A DNA stretch of 15,342 bases from an uncultured Erysipelotrichaceae bacterium (GCA_902766875.1 CACXFI010000067.1:1-15342); one strand, 5' to 3'; counted from the stretch's first letter, positions 1-7,306 are shown. A program made the numbers and translations. The notes: a model not told the origin generated them from the letters alone.

Positions 1-53
1 AATTTTATTTCATATTCACTTTTTTTTACAACTTTTCCATACATTAGCATCAT
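1..53 (-). CDS. 5' end of an unknown gene running off the left edge
   Basis: A minus-strand reading frame begins here and leaves the window. Three in-frame ATGs lie at 53, 50 and 44, behind a GGGAGA ribosome binding site at 59-54. The ATG at 44 has the most usual spacing. The visible residues from that start are M-Y-G-K-V-V-K-K-S-E-Y-E-I-K, too few to assign a family. A convincing promoter sits directly upstream (79-107). It is probably a separate unit from ysxE, because that promoter lies between them. Function unknown. Confidence 0.55.
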   Translation of the reverse strand, partial: MMLMYGKVVKKSEYEIK

Positions 54-78
54 TCTCCCAAATATTCCTTCACATATT

Positions 79-107
79 AGTATAATATATTTAAAAAAAT
101 TTATCAA
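79..107 (-). promoter_or_regulatory. Vegetative promoter for the leftmost gene
   Basis: On the minus strand TTGATA (107-102) and TATACT (84-79) are separated by exactly 17 bases. The expected start point near 72 is just upstream of the GGGAGA site and start codons of the partial gene. Chance matches are common in such A+T-rich DNA, but spacing and position both fit. Confidence 0.55.
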
Positions 108-114
108 TGACATA

Positions 115-144
115 TTGATAAATTCTATTTATATTTTCTATCAT
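115..144 (+). promoter_or_regulatory. Possible promoter for the small ORF at 182
   Basis: TTGATA (115-120) and TATCAT (139-144) lie 18 bases apart on the plus strand. They place a start point near 151, upstream of an AGGTGA site at 172-177. The -10 element is imperfect, so this is tentative. Confidence 0.3.
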
Positions 145-181
145 CATCAAATTATTAGCATATATTATATTAGGTGATATT

Positions 182-382
182 ATGTTTAATAATCTATGTA
201 ATATATTTAGATATTTAGTAGGTCTAAGACTATTATGTTTTATTGGTGCTATTGTTTTCTCTATTATTACTTTTTATCAAATAATTCTAACTTTATTTAT
301 ACCATGTTTTTGGTATGTATTCTTATCACTAATTGAATTTTGTACTTTACTTACTTTTATTTACTTCACTATCTTCTGGTAA
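182..382 (+). CDS. Small hydrophobic membrane protein, 66 aa
   Basis: An ATG-started ORF is preceded by AGGTGAT (172-178) at the same close spacing seen before mraY and tspO, which argues that it is translated. The product is almost entirely hydrophobic and could form two or three membrane helices (roughly residues 10-30 and 33-65). It has few charged residues and ends in aromatic residues. Only its last 36 bases overlap another gene, the convergent 3' end of ysxE, so it is not simply a shadow of that gene. No family recognised. An open frame of this length with a good ribosome binding site is not expected often in such stop-rich sequence, but the function and even the reality of the protein are unproven. 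Confidence 0.45.
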   Translation: MFNNLCNIFRYLVGLRLLCFIGAIVFSIITFYQIILTLFIPCFWYVFLSLIEFCTLLTFIYFTIFW

Positions 383-1252
383 TTTTAAATATTTTAAAGA
401 TAAATTCAAAATTTTATCCAAATATTGAATCTCATCTCTAACTATACCACACATATTATATTCTCTTTTATCAAATACTATTTTATCTGGTACTAATAGT
501 AATACAAATAACAAAATTCTTTCTTCATCTAATAAATGATAAACACTCTCATAATAATTCAACAAATCAAAAGCAGAAAATCTAGTTGCATACTTTTTAA
601 AAAACATAAACAAATCATATATAGGTATCTCTGTCTTACTATTATCCCAACCAAGTAAATATCCTTTATCACTTCTCAAATAATTATCTAAATCCAAATT
701 ATTATGAATAGTAACCATTCTTACTTTCTTTTTTTTACTTATAATATCATACCATTTATCTATTAAATATCTAGATCTATTTAAAGACTTAAAAACTACA
801 TTTATATTTCTAGCTAAAAAATAATGGGAAGGAGACATATATATTTCTCTATCTATTATTCCCATTATATCTAAATAATAATTATTTAAATAATTTAAAT
901 TATCGATAGTATCCTCATATAATTTTTTATAATCATCTATATCTATCTCCTTGTAATAGCTAGTTTTAGCATGTAATAGTCCTATTAGTTTCATAATATC
1001 TTTAGCCTTTTCATTATCATCTATTTCAATACTATCAATATATTCAAACATATCATAATCTTTTGTTTCTAATAATAATTTAGGAAAATAATCAAAAGAT
1101 CTAGAACTTAAATATTTATAAATCTTAGATAACTCTTTCCTATTATCTTTTATAACATATTTATCATCTATAATTCTAGCCCTATTTTTAATAGTTATTT
1201 TCTTAAAAATAATATTATTAGAAACTAAAAACTCTCTTAAATCATTATTCAT
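347..1252 (-). CDS. ysxE: YsxE/CotS-like spore coat protein, kinase fold
   Basis: A 301-residue protein of the CotS/YsxE spore-coat family, which has the aminoglycoside-phosphotransferase-like kinase fold. The C-terminal half shows H-N-N-L-D-L-D-N at residues 183-190, in the place of the kinase catalytic loop, and G-W-D-N at 201-204, in the place of the metal-binding Asp motif. The usual HGD aspartate is not conserved (H-N-N), so catalysis is uncertain, as for several coat members of this family. It overlaps the end of spoVID by 8 bases and has no clear ribosome binding site, which suggests translational coupling. In Bacillus subtilis ysxE also follows spoVID, and that synteny is the strongest support for both names. 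It probably acts in spore coat assembly in the mother cell. Confidence 0.8.
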   Translation of the reverse strand: MNNDLREFLVSNNIIFKKITIKNRARIIDDKYVIKDNRKELSKIYKYLSSRSFDYFPKLLLETKDYDMFEYIDSIEIDDNEKAKDIMKLIGLLHAKTSYYKEIDIDDYKKLYEDTIDNLNYLNNYYLDIMGIIDREIYMSPSHYFLARNINVVFKSLNRSRYLIDKWYDIISKKKKVRMVTIHNNLDLDNYLRSDKGYLLGWDNSKTEIPIYDLFMFFKKYATRFSAFDLLNYYESVYHLLDEERILLFVLLLVPDKIVFDKREYNMCGIVRDEIQYLDKILNLSLKYLKLPEDSEVNKSK

Positions 1253-1886
1253 TTTTACTTGGAATTATTAACTTATTTTTATATTTAATAGAACTAATAT
1301 CATTATAGTTTTCTAATTCCTCTCTACTTACATTATATTTATTTAATATATCATCAATAGTATCATTTTCTTTAACAATATAAACATGATAAGTACTATA
1401 TGTATCTTCCATATTAACATTATCAAATAAATTAATATTAGTATTTTTATTTTCTACAACATTGTTATCTTCAATATTATCTTCCTCTCTATCCTTATTA
1501 TCAAAATCTATTACTTCAGGTAATTCTTCATTATCAGAAACTTCTATTATTTTAGTTTCTTCTTTCTTATATTCTCCCTCTACTACCACATCTATACTTA
1601 CCTTTAATATTTCTTCATCAATTACCTCATAATAAAAGTTTTCTATATCTAAACTAATACTTTTACTATCATATTTATTATCTAAATCTATTTCAAAAGG
1701 AATAGTATAATTAAATTCTTCTCTATTAACAGATGAAGATGTAATCTTATAATCTCCACTTACAATAAATTCTCCACTTATTAAATTATCATCTACTTTA
1801 TAATCATGTTCTAAAGATATAGATGTAACTTCCTTAATCTTAGTTTTAAATAAAATTTCTTTCCTAAAAGGTATTATTTTTTTCAT
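1245..1886 (-). CDS. spoVID: SpoVID-like spore coat morphogenetic protein with LysM
   Basis: A 213-residue protein with three parts. Residues 1-110 form a beta-rich domain that looks like the SpoVID N-terminal domain, starting with F-R-K-E-I-L-F and S-I-S-L-E-H-D. Residues 115-165 form a very acidic Asn/Glu/Asp-rich linker. Residues 166-210 form a LysM domain (Y-H-V-Y-I-V-K-E-N-D-T then L-I-I-P). It is much shorter than Bacillus SpoVID (about 575 residues); most of the missing length is linker. SpoVID is known to drive encasement of the forespore by the coat, with LysM targeting. The start is fixed by AGGAGG at 1898-1893, six bases before ATG. It is followed by the overlapping ysxE, and a sigma-E-like promoter may lie upstream (1923-1953). 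Confidence 0.85.
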   Translation of the reverse strand: MKKIIPFRKEILFKTKIKEVTSISLEHDYKVDDNLISGEFIVSGDYKITSSSVNREEFNYTIPFEIDLDNKYDSKSISLDIENFYYEVIDEEILKVSIDVVVEGEYKKEETKIIEVSDNEELPEVIDFDNKDREEDNIEDNNVVENKNTNINLFDNVNMEDTYSTYHVYIVKENDTIDDILNKYNVSREELENYNDISSIKYKNKLIIPSKNE

Positions 1887-1922
1887 TATTATCCTCCTAT
1901 TTAAATATATTAATATCTAAAT

Positions 1923-1953
1923 AATATATGATTGATATTTAAATTAAAAATGC
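1923..1953 (-). promoter_or_regulatory. Candidate sigma-E (mother-cell) promoter of spoVID
   Basis: On the minus strand GCATTTTT (1953-1946) and CATATATT (1930-1923) are 15 bases apart. Each matches seven of eight positions of the known Bacillus sigma-E elements (GHATANNT and CATACAHT). The implied start near 1915 leaves about 29 bases to the spoVID start. spoVID is a sigma-E gene in B. subtilis, so the match is in the expected place, but it is low-complexity sequence. Confidence 0.35.
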
Positions 1954-1959
1954 TATAAT
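1932..1959 (+). promoter_or_regulatory. Strong vegetative promoter with extended -10
   Basis: TTGATA (1932-1937), a 16-base spacer and TGCTATAAT (1951-1959) form an extended -10 promoter. Transcription should start near 1966, which makes the ATG at 1967 unusable and supports translation from 1979. It overlaps the divergent spoVID promoter region. Confidence 0.7.
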
Positions 1960-1978
1960 AATACATATGGAGGTTATT

Positions 1979-2710
1979 ATGGAATATAAAAGATATATAC
2001 AAAATAGTAATGAATATAAAGAATTAATAAGTAATATCAATAAAGAACTTAATACCTATAAATATAATATAAATAAATTAGAAAAAGAACAAAACAATTT
2101 ATTTAATATAATTGTAAATAATCATAGAATAATGGATGAATTAGAAATAAAACATTCCAGAATTAAAAATCAATTATATAATAACATAAAAAAAGAACAA
2201 AAAAGAAAAGATGTTTTAGATATTCTATTTCCAGGATTATTAACAAGCGCAGTTATGATAAGTGCTGCCACCATATCACCTGATTCAACGGCATTTATAA
2301 GTTCTACCTTAATCCCTATGGGTAGCAGTATAGGTCTTGGTACAATTATGCTTGCCCTTTTTCAATATACAAATCCAATCTGTATAATAGAAAATAAAAC
2401 TGAGACAAAAGTCTTAGAAAAAGGAGAAAATTATAAGCTTAATGAAAAGGCTAAAGAATATAATCTAGGAAGAGAAGAAATAAGAGAAAATTACTATAAA
2501 GATATTCAAAAATATGAAGATATAAATAAAGAAATACGAAGTAAAAAAAAGGATATGGCAATAATTCAGAACGAAAAGAAAAAAATTATAGCCATTGCTA
2601 AAGGCTATGATAGTGTTAATAACTATCAAAGGATTTTAACAGCTAGCGCCAATAAAGAACAGAAAGAAAAAGTTCATCTTCCTAAAACTTTAAAAAGAGT
2701 GAAAAATTAA
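1979..2710 (+). CDS. Unknown membrane protein flanked by coiled coils, 243 aa
   Basis: Function not recognised. The frame is open from an ATG at 1967, but the ribosome binding site GGAGG (1969-1973) lies inside those first codons, so the start is the ATG at 1979. Residues 1-78 are Lys/Glu/Asn-rich and strongly helical, probably coiled coil. Residues about 82-136 contain two hydrophobic stretches separated by a short polar segment (S-P-D-S-T) and rich in Ser, Gly and Ala, like a membrane hairpin. Residues 140-230 return to charged helix. Coil, membrane hairpin, coil suggests a membrane-anchored scaffold or a phage/conjugation-type accessory protein, but there is no motif to decide. yigZ starts four bases after its stop, so the two are probably cotranscribed from the promoter at 1932-1959. 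Confidence 0.75.
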   Translation: MEYKRYIQNSNEYKELISNINKELNTYKYNINKLEKEQNNLFNIIVNNHRIMDELEIKHSRIKNQLYNNIKKEQKRKDVLDILFPGLLTSAVMISAATISPDSTAFISSTLIPMGSSIGLGTIMLALFQYTNPICIIENKTETKVLEKGENYKLNEKAKEYNLGREEIRENYYKDIQKYEDINKEIRSKKKDMAIIQNEKKKIIAIAKGYDSVNNYQRILTASANKEQKEKVHLPKTLKRVKN

Positions 2711-2714
2711 TATT

Positions 2715-3296
2715 ATGAAAACTTTAAAAGATAATAATAAAAATGAAATAATAATTAAAAATTCTAGATTTATATGTTTATTATATAAATTAGATAATGT
2801 TAATAATATAGATATTATATTAAATAATATCAAAACAGAATATAAAGATGCTACTCATTACTGTTATGCTTATATATTTGATAATACTTACAAATCTAAT
2901 GATGATGGAGAACCAGGTGGAACAGCTGGTATGCCCATATTAAATGTCCTAAAAAACAATAACTTAAATTATATTCTAGCTATAGTAGTTAGATACTTTG
3001 GTGGAATTAAATTAGGTGCTGGTGGACTAGTTAGAGCATATACTAAAAGTGTAACTGAAACTATCAAAAAAAGCACTATAACTACTCTACTAGATGGATA
3101 TAATTTAATAATAGAATTTGATTATGATAAAATTAAAGAAATAGATTATCTATTAAAAGATAGTAACGTAAATAGCAAAACATTTGATAATAAAATTATA
3201 TATGATATTGATATTGATAAAAACATATATAAAACATTAAAAAATTATAATTATATAAATATAAAAAAAGAAACTAATAAAAAAATATTTTATTAG
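2715..3296 (+). CDS. yigZ: YigZ/YvyE (IMPACT, UPF0029) family protein
   Basis: A 193-residue protein with the two hallmark segments of the YigZ/IMPACT family: D-D-G-E-P-G-G-T-A-G-M-P-I-L at residues 63-76 and a V-V-R-Y-F-G-G-I-K-L-G-A-G-G-L-V-R-A-Y stretch at 91-109. Family members are small cytosolic proteins with a ribosomal protein S5-like N-terminal fold and a C-terminal ferredoxin-like domain. The eukaryotic relative IMPACT affects translational control through GCN2/GCN1; the bacterial role is not settled. Length is slightly below the usual 200-215 residues, with the C-terminal domain shortened. It starts four bases after the previous gene; only a distant GAGTG can serve as ribosome binding site, so translational coupling is likely. 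No clear terminator follows. Confidence 0.9.
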   Translation: MKTLKDNNKNEIIIKNSRFICLLYKLDNVNNIDIILNNIKTEYKDATHYCYAYIFDNTYKSNDDGEPGGTAGMPILNVLKNNNLNYILAIVVRYFGGIKLGAGGLVRAYTKSVTETIKKSTITTLLDGYNLIIEFDYDKIKEIDYLLKDSNVNSKTFDNKIIYDIDIDKNIYKTLKNYNYINIKKETNKKIFY

Positions 3297-3321
3297 TTTT
3301 TATAAAACCAACTTTTTGTCC

Positions 3322-3358
3322 GATAACCTATCGTTTTCTTGATTTGTATGCCGTTATC
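3322..3358. repeat. Inverted repeat in an unusually G+C-rich spacer
   Basis: GATAAC (3322-3327) and GTTATC (3353-3358) form a six-base inverted repeat. It encloses a second small palindrome, CGATA-ACC-TATCG (3321-3333), and another pair, TTGAT (3339-3343) and ATCAA (3356-3360). The stretch is richer in G+C than anything near it. It lies in the 132-base gap before the TetR gene, where an operator could be expected. No start codon or ribosome binding site uses it. Confidence 0.3.
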
Positions 3359-3428
3359 AAATTTTTTGTTTAAACCTCTTTATATTTAAAAAAATATATA
3401 TTAAAATATAGAAAAATGAGGTGGAAGT

Positions 3429-3991
3429 ATGGATAAGAAAACAGATTTAAGAATAATTAAAACTAAGAAAAGTCTATATCAAGGATTAACACACTTAATG
3501 AAAGAAAAAAATTTGAGGATATTAGAGTATCAGATATCTGTGAAGCATCACTAGTAAACAGATCAACTTTTTATGATCATTTTGGTGATAAATATGAATT
3601 ATTAACGGCATTAATAGAAAACTTAAGAACTGAATTAGATAACAAATTTCAAAACAATATAAATAGCAAAACAACTAGAGAATACTATTTAAATAACGTA
3701 AGACTTTACCTAGAACATATTAACAATTATATTGATGTCTATAGTGCTATTTTAAAAAATAATTCTGAAGGAATGCTAATGAATATAACATATTATACAA
3801 TAGAAACCAATATAAAGAAAAATTTAAAAGATATAGATAAACATACTGATATTCCTATTGACATAATAACTAAATTTTATGTTAGTGCTGTTATTAATGT
3901 TTGTACTGAATATATTAAAAATCCAGATAAATATAATATTGATGATTTTGTTAATTATATAAATAGATTATTACCAGCTAAAATAAATTAA
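3429..3991 (+). pseudogene. TetR/AcrR-family regulator broken by a one-base frameshift
   Basis: Translation from ATG 3429 (ribosome binding site GAGGTGG at 3418-3424) gives M-D-K-K-T-D-L-R-I-I-K-T-K-K-S-L-Y-Q-G-L and reaches a stop at 3552-3554. The rest of a TetR protein continues in another frame from 3512: F-E-D-I-R-V-S-D-I-C-E-A-S-L-V-N-R-S-T-F, then Y-D-H-F-G-D-K, the classic helix-turn-helix, followed by an all-helical C-terminal domain to 3991. The switch falls at a run of seven A at 3505-3511. One more A would restore K-E-K-K-F-E-D-I and a 187-residue protein, the normal length for the family. It may be a real null mutation, a homopolymer sequencing error, or a slippery site allowing some full-length product. 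tspO follows after 44 bases and could be its target. Confidence 0.85.
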
Positions 3992-4035
3992 TACATAATT
4001 TTATTTTAAATAAATATAATAATAGTGGTGATAAC

Positions 4036-4491
4036 ATGAAAAAAATATCTATAACATTATATAGATTATTCTTCCCCCTATTATTAGGTTCAATTGTAGG
4101 TTTTATAATCAACAATAATATTGATTATAACACTCTAACTAAGCCACCTTTATCCCCACCTAGTATATTATTCCCTATAATATGGTCTATAATATATTTA
4201 CTTATGGGTATTAGCTATTACATTTATAGAAAAGATTATGATAATACAAATACTATTAAATTATATTATATTCAATTAATAATAAATATATTATGGTCTA
4301 TAATATTCTTTACTCTAAAATTAAGATTATTATCTATAATATGGATTATAATACTAGATATATTAGTAATCAAATTATATAAATTATTTAAAAAAGATAA
4401 ACCATTATCAGCTTATCTAAATATCTTATATATAATTTGGATAATATTTGCAACATATTTAAATATAGGAATCTATTTATTAAATAAATGA
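4036..4491 (+). CDS. tspO: TspO/MBR family membrane protein
   Basis: A 151-residue protein with five predicted membrane helices and the TspO/MBR signature: K-P-P-L-S-P-P-S-I-L-F-P-I-I-W-S around residues 36-51, followed by Y-L-L-M-G-I-S-Y-Y, and a C-terminal A-T-Y-L-N-I-G-I-Y. TspO proteins bind porphyrins and related ligands and are linked to stress responses in bacteria; the exact role varies. Trp is less abundant than in most members. The start is set by GGTGAT four to five bases before ATG. It follows the frameshifted TetR gene. The stop codon lies inside the hairpin at 4486-4508, which it shares with the convergent ygjV. Confidence 0.9.
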   Translation: MKKISITLYRLFFPLLLGSIVGFIINNNIDYNTLTKPPLSPPSILFPIIWSIIYLLMGISYYIYRKDYDNTNTIKLYYIQLIINILWSIIFFTLKLRLLSIIWIIILDILVIKLYKLFKKDKPLSAYLNILYIIWIIFATYLNIGIYLLNK

Positions 4492-4508
4492 GCTTTATAA
4501 GCTCATTT
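4486..4508. terminator. Shared bidirectional terminator of tspO and ygjV
   Basis: A perfect 10-bp stem, AAATGAGCTT (4486-4495) with AAGCTCATTT (4499-4508) and a TAT loop. It is followed by T-rich sequence on the plus strand and by A/T-rich sequence on the minus strand. The stop codons of both convergent genes (TGA 4489-4491, and TAA on the minus strand at 4497-4495) are inside the stem. Confidence 0.75.
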
Positions 4509-5025
4509 TCTTTTTCTTTTTAATATCATAATTATAAATAGCTATAATTACAATAATACCTTCTAACATATTAGCTAATAGTCCAGTATATGCATGAACT
4601 ATAAAATCATAAGTAACACAAAGAAGTACTGCTGTTAATTCAGCTAATCTCATATTTTTTAAATTCTTTTTCTTATTCTTTTTACTTAGTGAATAAGTAT
4701 AAATAATAATAGCAATAGTAGGAAGTAAACTATATAATCCATTATAACTAAGTAAAGATAAAAATACCATTACTAAAATTACAGATATAACTATATAATT
4801 AGGTACTTCATTATATTTGTTAAATATTATATTTCTTAAAGAAGCCATCAAAAAAGAAAAGAAACCAGTATAAGCTCCTAAGAATAAAAAACTCAAAGCA
4901 AACATTAAATTAGACATAGATTGATTAAGTAATAAAGTATGCTTATTATTTTTATTAAAACTAAAATATAAAAATAATAAAGCAATCATACCAAATACTT
5001 GCGATATAATAAATTTATAGTCCAT
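4495..5025 (-). CDS. ygjV: YgjV-family inner membrane protein
   Basis: A 176-residue integral membrane protein with about six hydrophobic helices and a Lys-rich C-terminus. It has the pattern of the YgjV family: an N-terminal helix followed by F-N-K-N-N-K, then a long amphipathic region around L-F-L-G-A-Y-T-G-F-F-S-F-L-M-A-S-L-R-N (residues about 47-65), where an Arg-Asn pair ends the helix as in E. coli YgjV. Family function is unknown. The ribosome binding site is AGGAAGAG. It has its own promoter (5050-5077), so it is separate from ftsW upstream. Confidence 0.75.
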   Translation of the reverse strand: MDYKFIISQVFGMIALLFLYFSFNKNNKHTLLLNQSMSNLMFALSFLFLGAYTGFFSFLMASLRNIIFNKYNEVPNYIVISVILVMVFLSLLSYNGLYSLLPTIAIIIYTYSLSKKNKKKNLKNMRLAELTAVLLCVTYDFIVHAYTGLLANMLEGIIVIIAIYNYDIKKKKKMSL

Positions 5026-5049
5026 AACACTCTTCCTATCCTATAAAAA

Positions 5050-5077
5050 ATTATATCAAATATTTTATAATAATCAA
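5050..5077 (-). promoter_or_regulatory. Promoter of ygjV with extended -10
   Basis: TTGATT (5077-5072), a 16-base spacer and TGATATAAT (5058-5050) on the minus strand. The same bases can fold as ATTATA/TATAAT followed by six T, so they may also help to end the ftsW transcript. Confidence 0.55.
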
Positions 5078-5081
5078 TATA

Positions 5082-6173
5082 TTAATTTACATATTTAGAA
5101 ATATTTAATAGTACTCCCATACCACATAAAGTTATTATCAAACTACTACCTCCATATGATAAAAAAGGAAGTGTTACCCCTGTTACTGGTATTAAACCTA
5201 CTACCACCATTAGATTTAAAATAGTTTGAAATCCAAGTATAAAGCTAATACCAAAAGCCAAATATTTTCCAAACAAATTATTACAACCTAAAGCTATTTT
5301 AAATCCCCTATAAATAATAGTAATAAATAATACAGATACTATTAATATTCCCATAAAACCTAATTCTTCACTAATAATAGCAAATATAAAATCAGTTTGA
5401 GGTTCTGGTAAATAAAAATGTTTTTGAATAGAATTACCAAAGCCTAGGCCCAATAAACCACCAGGACCTATAGCATATAAACTTTGTATTATTTGAAATC
5501 CACTACCCAACGGATCACTCCAAGGATTAACAAAAGATATAATCCTCTCCATTCTATAAGGTGCCATTATAATTAAACCAACTATACCTAATAATCCTAA
5601 TATCATTAATCTAATAAAGAAAGACATATTAACACCAGCTACAAATAACAAAGCTATAATAGACATAACTATAATAACCCCAGTTCCAAAATCAGGTTGT
5701 AACATAATAAGTCCAAATATTATAAATAATATAATTAATATAGGTAATACTCCTTTTTTAATACTATATAATATTTTATCATTATAAGCTAAATACTTAG
5801 ATGTAAATATTATCATACCAAGTTTCATAAATTCACTAGGTTGAATACCCATTCCCCCTATACCAAACCAACTTCTACTACCATTTCTAACTGTACCTAT
5901 ACCTGGAATTAATACCAATATTAAAAGTAAAAAGCAAACACCAAAGATAATGTTTGCTTTATTTAAATATTTAATATAATCTATTTTTGATACTATAATC
6001 ATTACTATATAACCAATTATTAAAAATATACTTTGCGTTTTTAAATATTTATAAGGATCATTAAATTTATATTCTGCCCATATACTACTAGATGAATATA
6101 TCATAATAAGTCCAAATATAGATATAATAGTTACTGCTATTAATAAGATTAAATCTATTTTAATCTTCTTCAT
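5082..6173 (-). CDS. ftsW: SEDS peptidoglycan glycosyltransferase FtsW/SpoVE
   Basis: A 363-residue polytopic SEDS protein that polymerises lipid II into glycan strands together with a class B penicillin-binding protein. Visible family marks are Q-P-S-E-F (about residues 111-115), Q-P-D-F-G-T (159-164), P-E-P-Q-T-D-F-I-F (256-264) with the Asp at 261 matching the catalytic Asp of FtsW/RodA, and L-P-F-L-S-Y-G-G-S-S (335-344) near the end. The frame is open nine codons further upstream, but those codons contain the AGGAGG site, so ATG 6173 is the start. It begins ten bases after the mraY stop and is clearly co-transcribed with it. FtsW (division) and SpoVE (spore cortex) cannot be separated from sequence alone; RodA is less likely given the mraY neighbour. 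Confidence 0.92.
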   Translation of the reverse strand: MKKIKIDLILLIAVTIISIFGLIMIYSSSSIWAEYKFNDPYKYLKTQSIFLIIGYIVMIIVSKIDYIKYLNKANIIFGVCFLLLILVLIPGIGTVRNGSRSWFGIGGMGIQPSEFMKLGMIIFTSKYLAYNDKILYSIKKGVLPILIILFIIFGLIMLQPDFGTGVIIVMSIIALLFVAGVNMSFFIRLMILGLLGIVGLIIMAPYRMERIISFVNPWSDPLGSGFQIIQSLYAIGPGGLLGLGFGNSIQKHFYLPEPQTDFIFAIISEELGFMGILIVSVLFITIIYRGFKIALGCNNLFGKYLAFGISFILGFQTILNLMVVVGLIPVTGVTLPFLSYGGSSLIITLCGMGVLLNISKYVN

Positions 6174-6183
6174 AATTCCTCCT

Positions 6184-7176
6184 TTATAGCCATACACCAT
6201 ATATCAAAGCAAGTAATGCTAGTACAAAACCTCCAGTCCAAAATGTCGTAACTATATCTTTTTCCGTCCATCCTAATTTTTCAAAATGATGATGAATTGG
6301 AGTCATTAAAAAGACTCTTTTTCTAAATAATGTATAAGAAGATACTTGCATAATAACAGATATAGTTTCAATAATAAAAACTCCACCTATTAAAAATAAA
6401 CTAACCTCATGGGAAGTAATTACCGCTATTACAGCTAATGTAGCCCCTAAAGTTAAACTACCCATATCACCCATAAATACCTTAGCAGGATGCCCATTAT
6501 ATACTAAAAATCCTAATATACTTCCCGTAAGAATAAAGCAAAAGATACTTATATCTTTATAACCAACAGCATATGTACTAGCCATAGATATAAGACCAAA
6601 AGCCAAAAATGCTATACCAGATAATCCCCCAGCTAAACCATCTAACCCATCAGTCAAATTAACAGCATTAGAAAATCCTACTAAAAGAAGTAATATAAAT
6701 ACACCATAAAACCAACCTAAAGGTAATTTTAAATGTAAGAATGTTATTTCTAAAACCGAATTACCAGTACCAAAATGCCTAAATAACACATATACTACTA
6801 AAGCTATTATAAATTGTAATAATAACTTTTGTTTAACACTAAGCCCAGCATTACGATCATGACTAATACTAACATAATCATCGACAAATCCTATTAATGC
6901 ATAACTAACAAATACAAATAAAACTATAAGTAAATTAATTGAAAAATTAATTTTACCTAAAAGTAATAATCCTAAAGTTACTGCTAAAGTAGGAACAACA
7001 AAAATAATCCCACCCATAGTTGGAGTCCCTGCTTTAGATCTATGTCCTTCAACATATACATTAATTCTCTGCCTTAGTTTCAATTTCTTTAAGAAAGGAA
7101 TTATAATAAGTCCAAATATAACAGAAGATATAAATCCTATCATTAATGCAAATAATGATTTAGTAAGTACTAACAT
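6184..7176 (-). CDS. mraY: MraY, phospho-MurNAc-pentapeptide transferase
   Basis: A 330-residue membrane enzyme that transfers phospho-MurNAc-pentapeptide from UDP to undecaprenyl phosphate, giving lipid I. It has about ten helices and all family motifs: the Asp pair D99-D100 (F-V-D-D-Y), N-A-V-N-L-T-D-G-L-D-G-L (170-181), F-M-G-D-M-G-S-L (234-241) with D237, and M-T-P-I-H-H-H-F-E (291-299) with the triple His. Full length for the family. AGGTGAT stands just before ATG, and an extended -10 promoter lies upstream at 7200-7208. It forms a two-gene operon with ftsW; murD and murG, often found between or after them, are not in this window. Confidence 0.97.
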   Translation of the reverse strand: MLVLTKSLFALMIGFISSVIFGLIIIPFLKKLKLRQRINVYVEGHRSKAGTPTMGGIIFVVPTLAVTLGLLLLGKINFSINLLIVLFVFVSYALIGFVDDYVSISHDRNAGLSVKQKLLLQFIIALVVYVLFRHFGTGNSVLEITFLHLKLPLGWFYGVFILLLLVGFSNAVNLTDGLDGLAGGLSGIAFLAFGLISMASTYAVGYKDISIFCFILTGSILGFLVYNGHPAKVFMGDMGSLTLGATLAVIAVITSHEVSLFLIGGVFIIETISVIMQVSSYTLFRKRVFLMTPIHHHFEKLGWTEKDIVTTFWTGGFVLALLALIYGVWL

Positions 7177-7199
7177 ATAATCACCTGTTTCTTTAAATA

Positions 7200-7208
7200 A
7201 TTATAACA
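7200..7208 (-). promoter_or_regulatory. Extended -10 promoter of mraY-ftsW
   Basis: TGTTATAAT on the minus strand (7208-7200) is a perfect extended -10. No good -35 is seen at the normal distance. The predicted start near 7193 leaves a leader of about 17 bases containing the AGGTGA site. Confidence 0.5.
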
Positions 7209-7306
7209 TATATTTATAACTATTATTATTACGATAATATAATTTTACATGATAAATATTCCAAAATGTAAATATCTTCTCCTATTTAAAAATATTAAAA
7301 TAGGAT

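Noticed and set aside
1967..1978. Upstream ATG of the unknown coil protein
   Set aside because: The ribosome binding site lies inside these codons and the predicted transcript starts at about the same base.
3339..3371. Resemblance of TGCCGTTATCAA plus T-run to the tail of a type II CRISPR tracrRNA
   Set aside because: No GGC partner to form the nexus hairpin, no repeat array and no cas genes in the window; a chance likeness.
4015..4020. TATAAT upstream of tspO as its promoter
   Set aside because: No -35 at a sensible distance, and the start point would fall on the ribosome binding site; tspO is more likely read through from the TetR gene.
6174..6200. Upstream start for FtsW overlapping mraY
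   Set aside because: These nine codons include the AGGAGG site for ATG 6173, and no ribosome binding site precedes base 6200.
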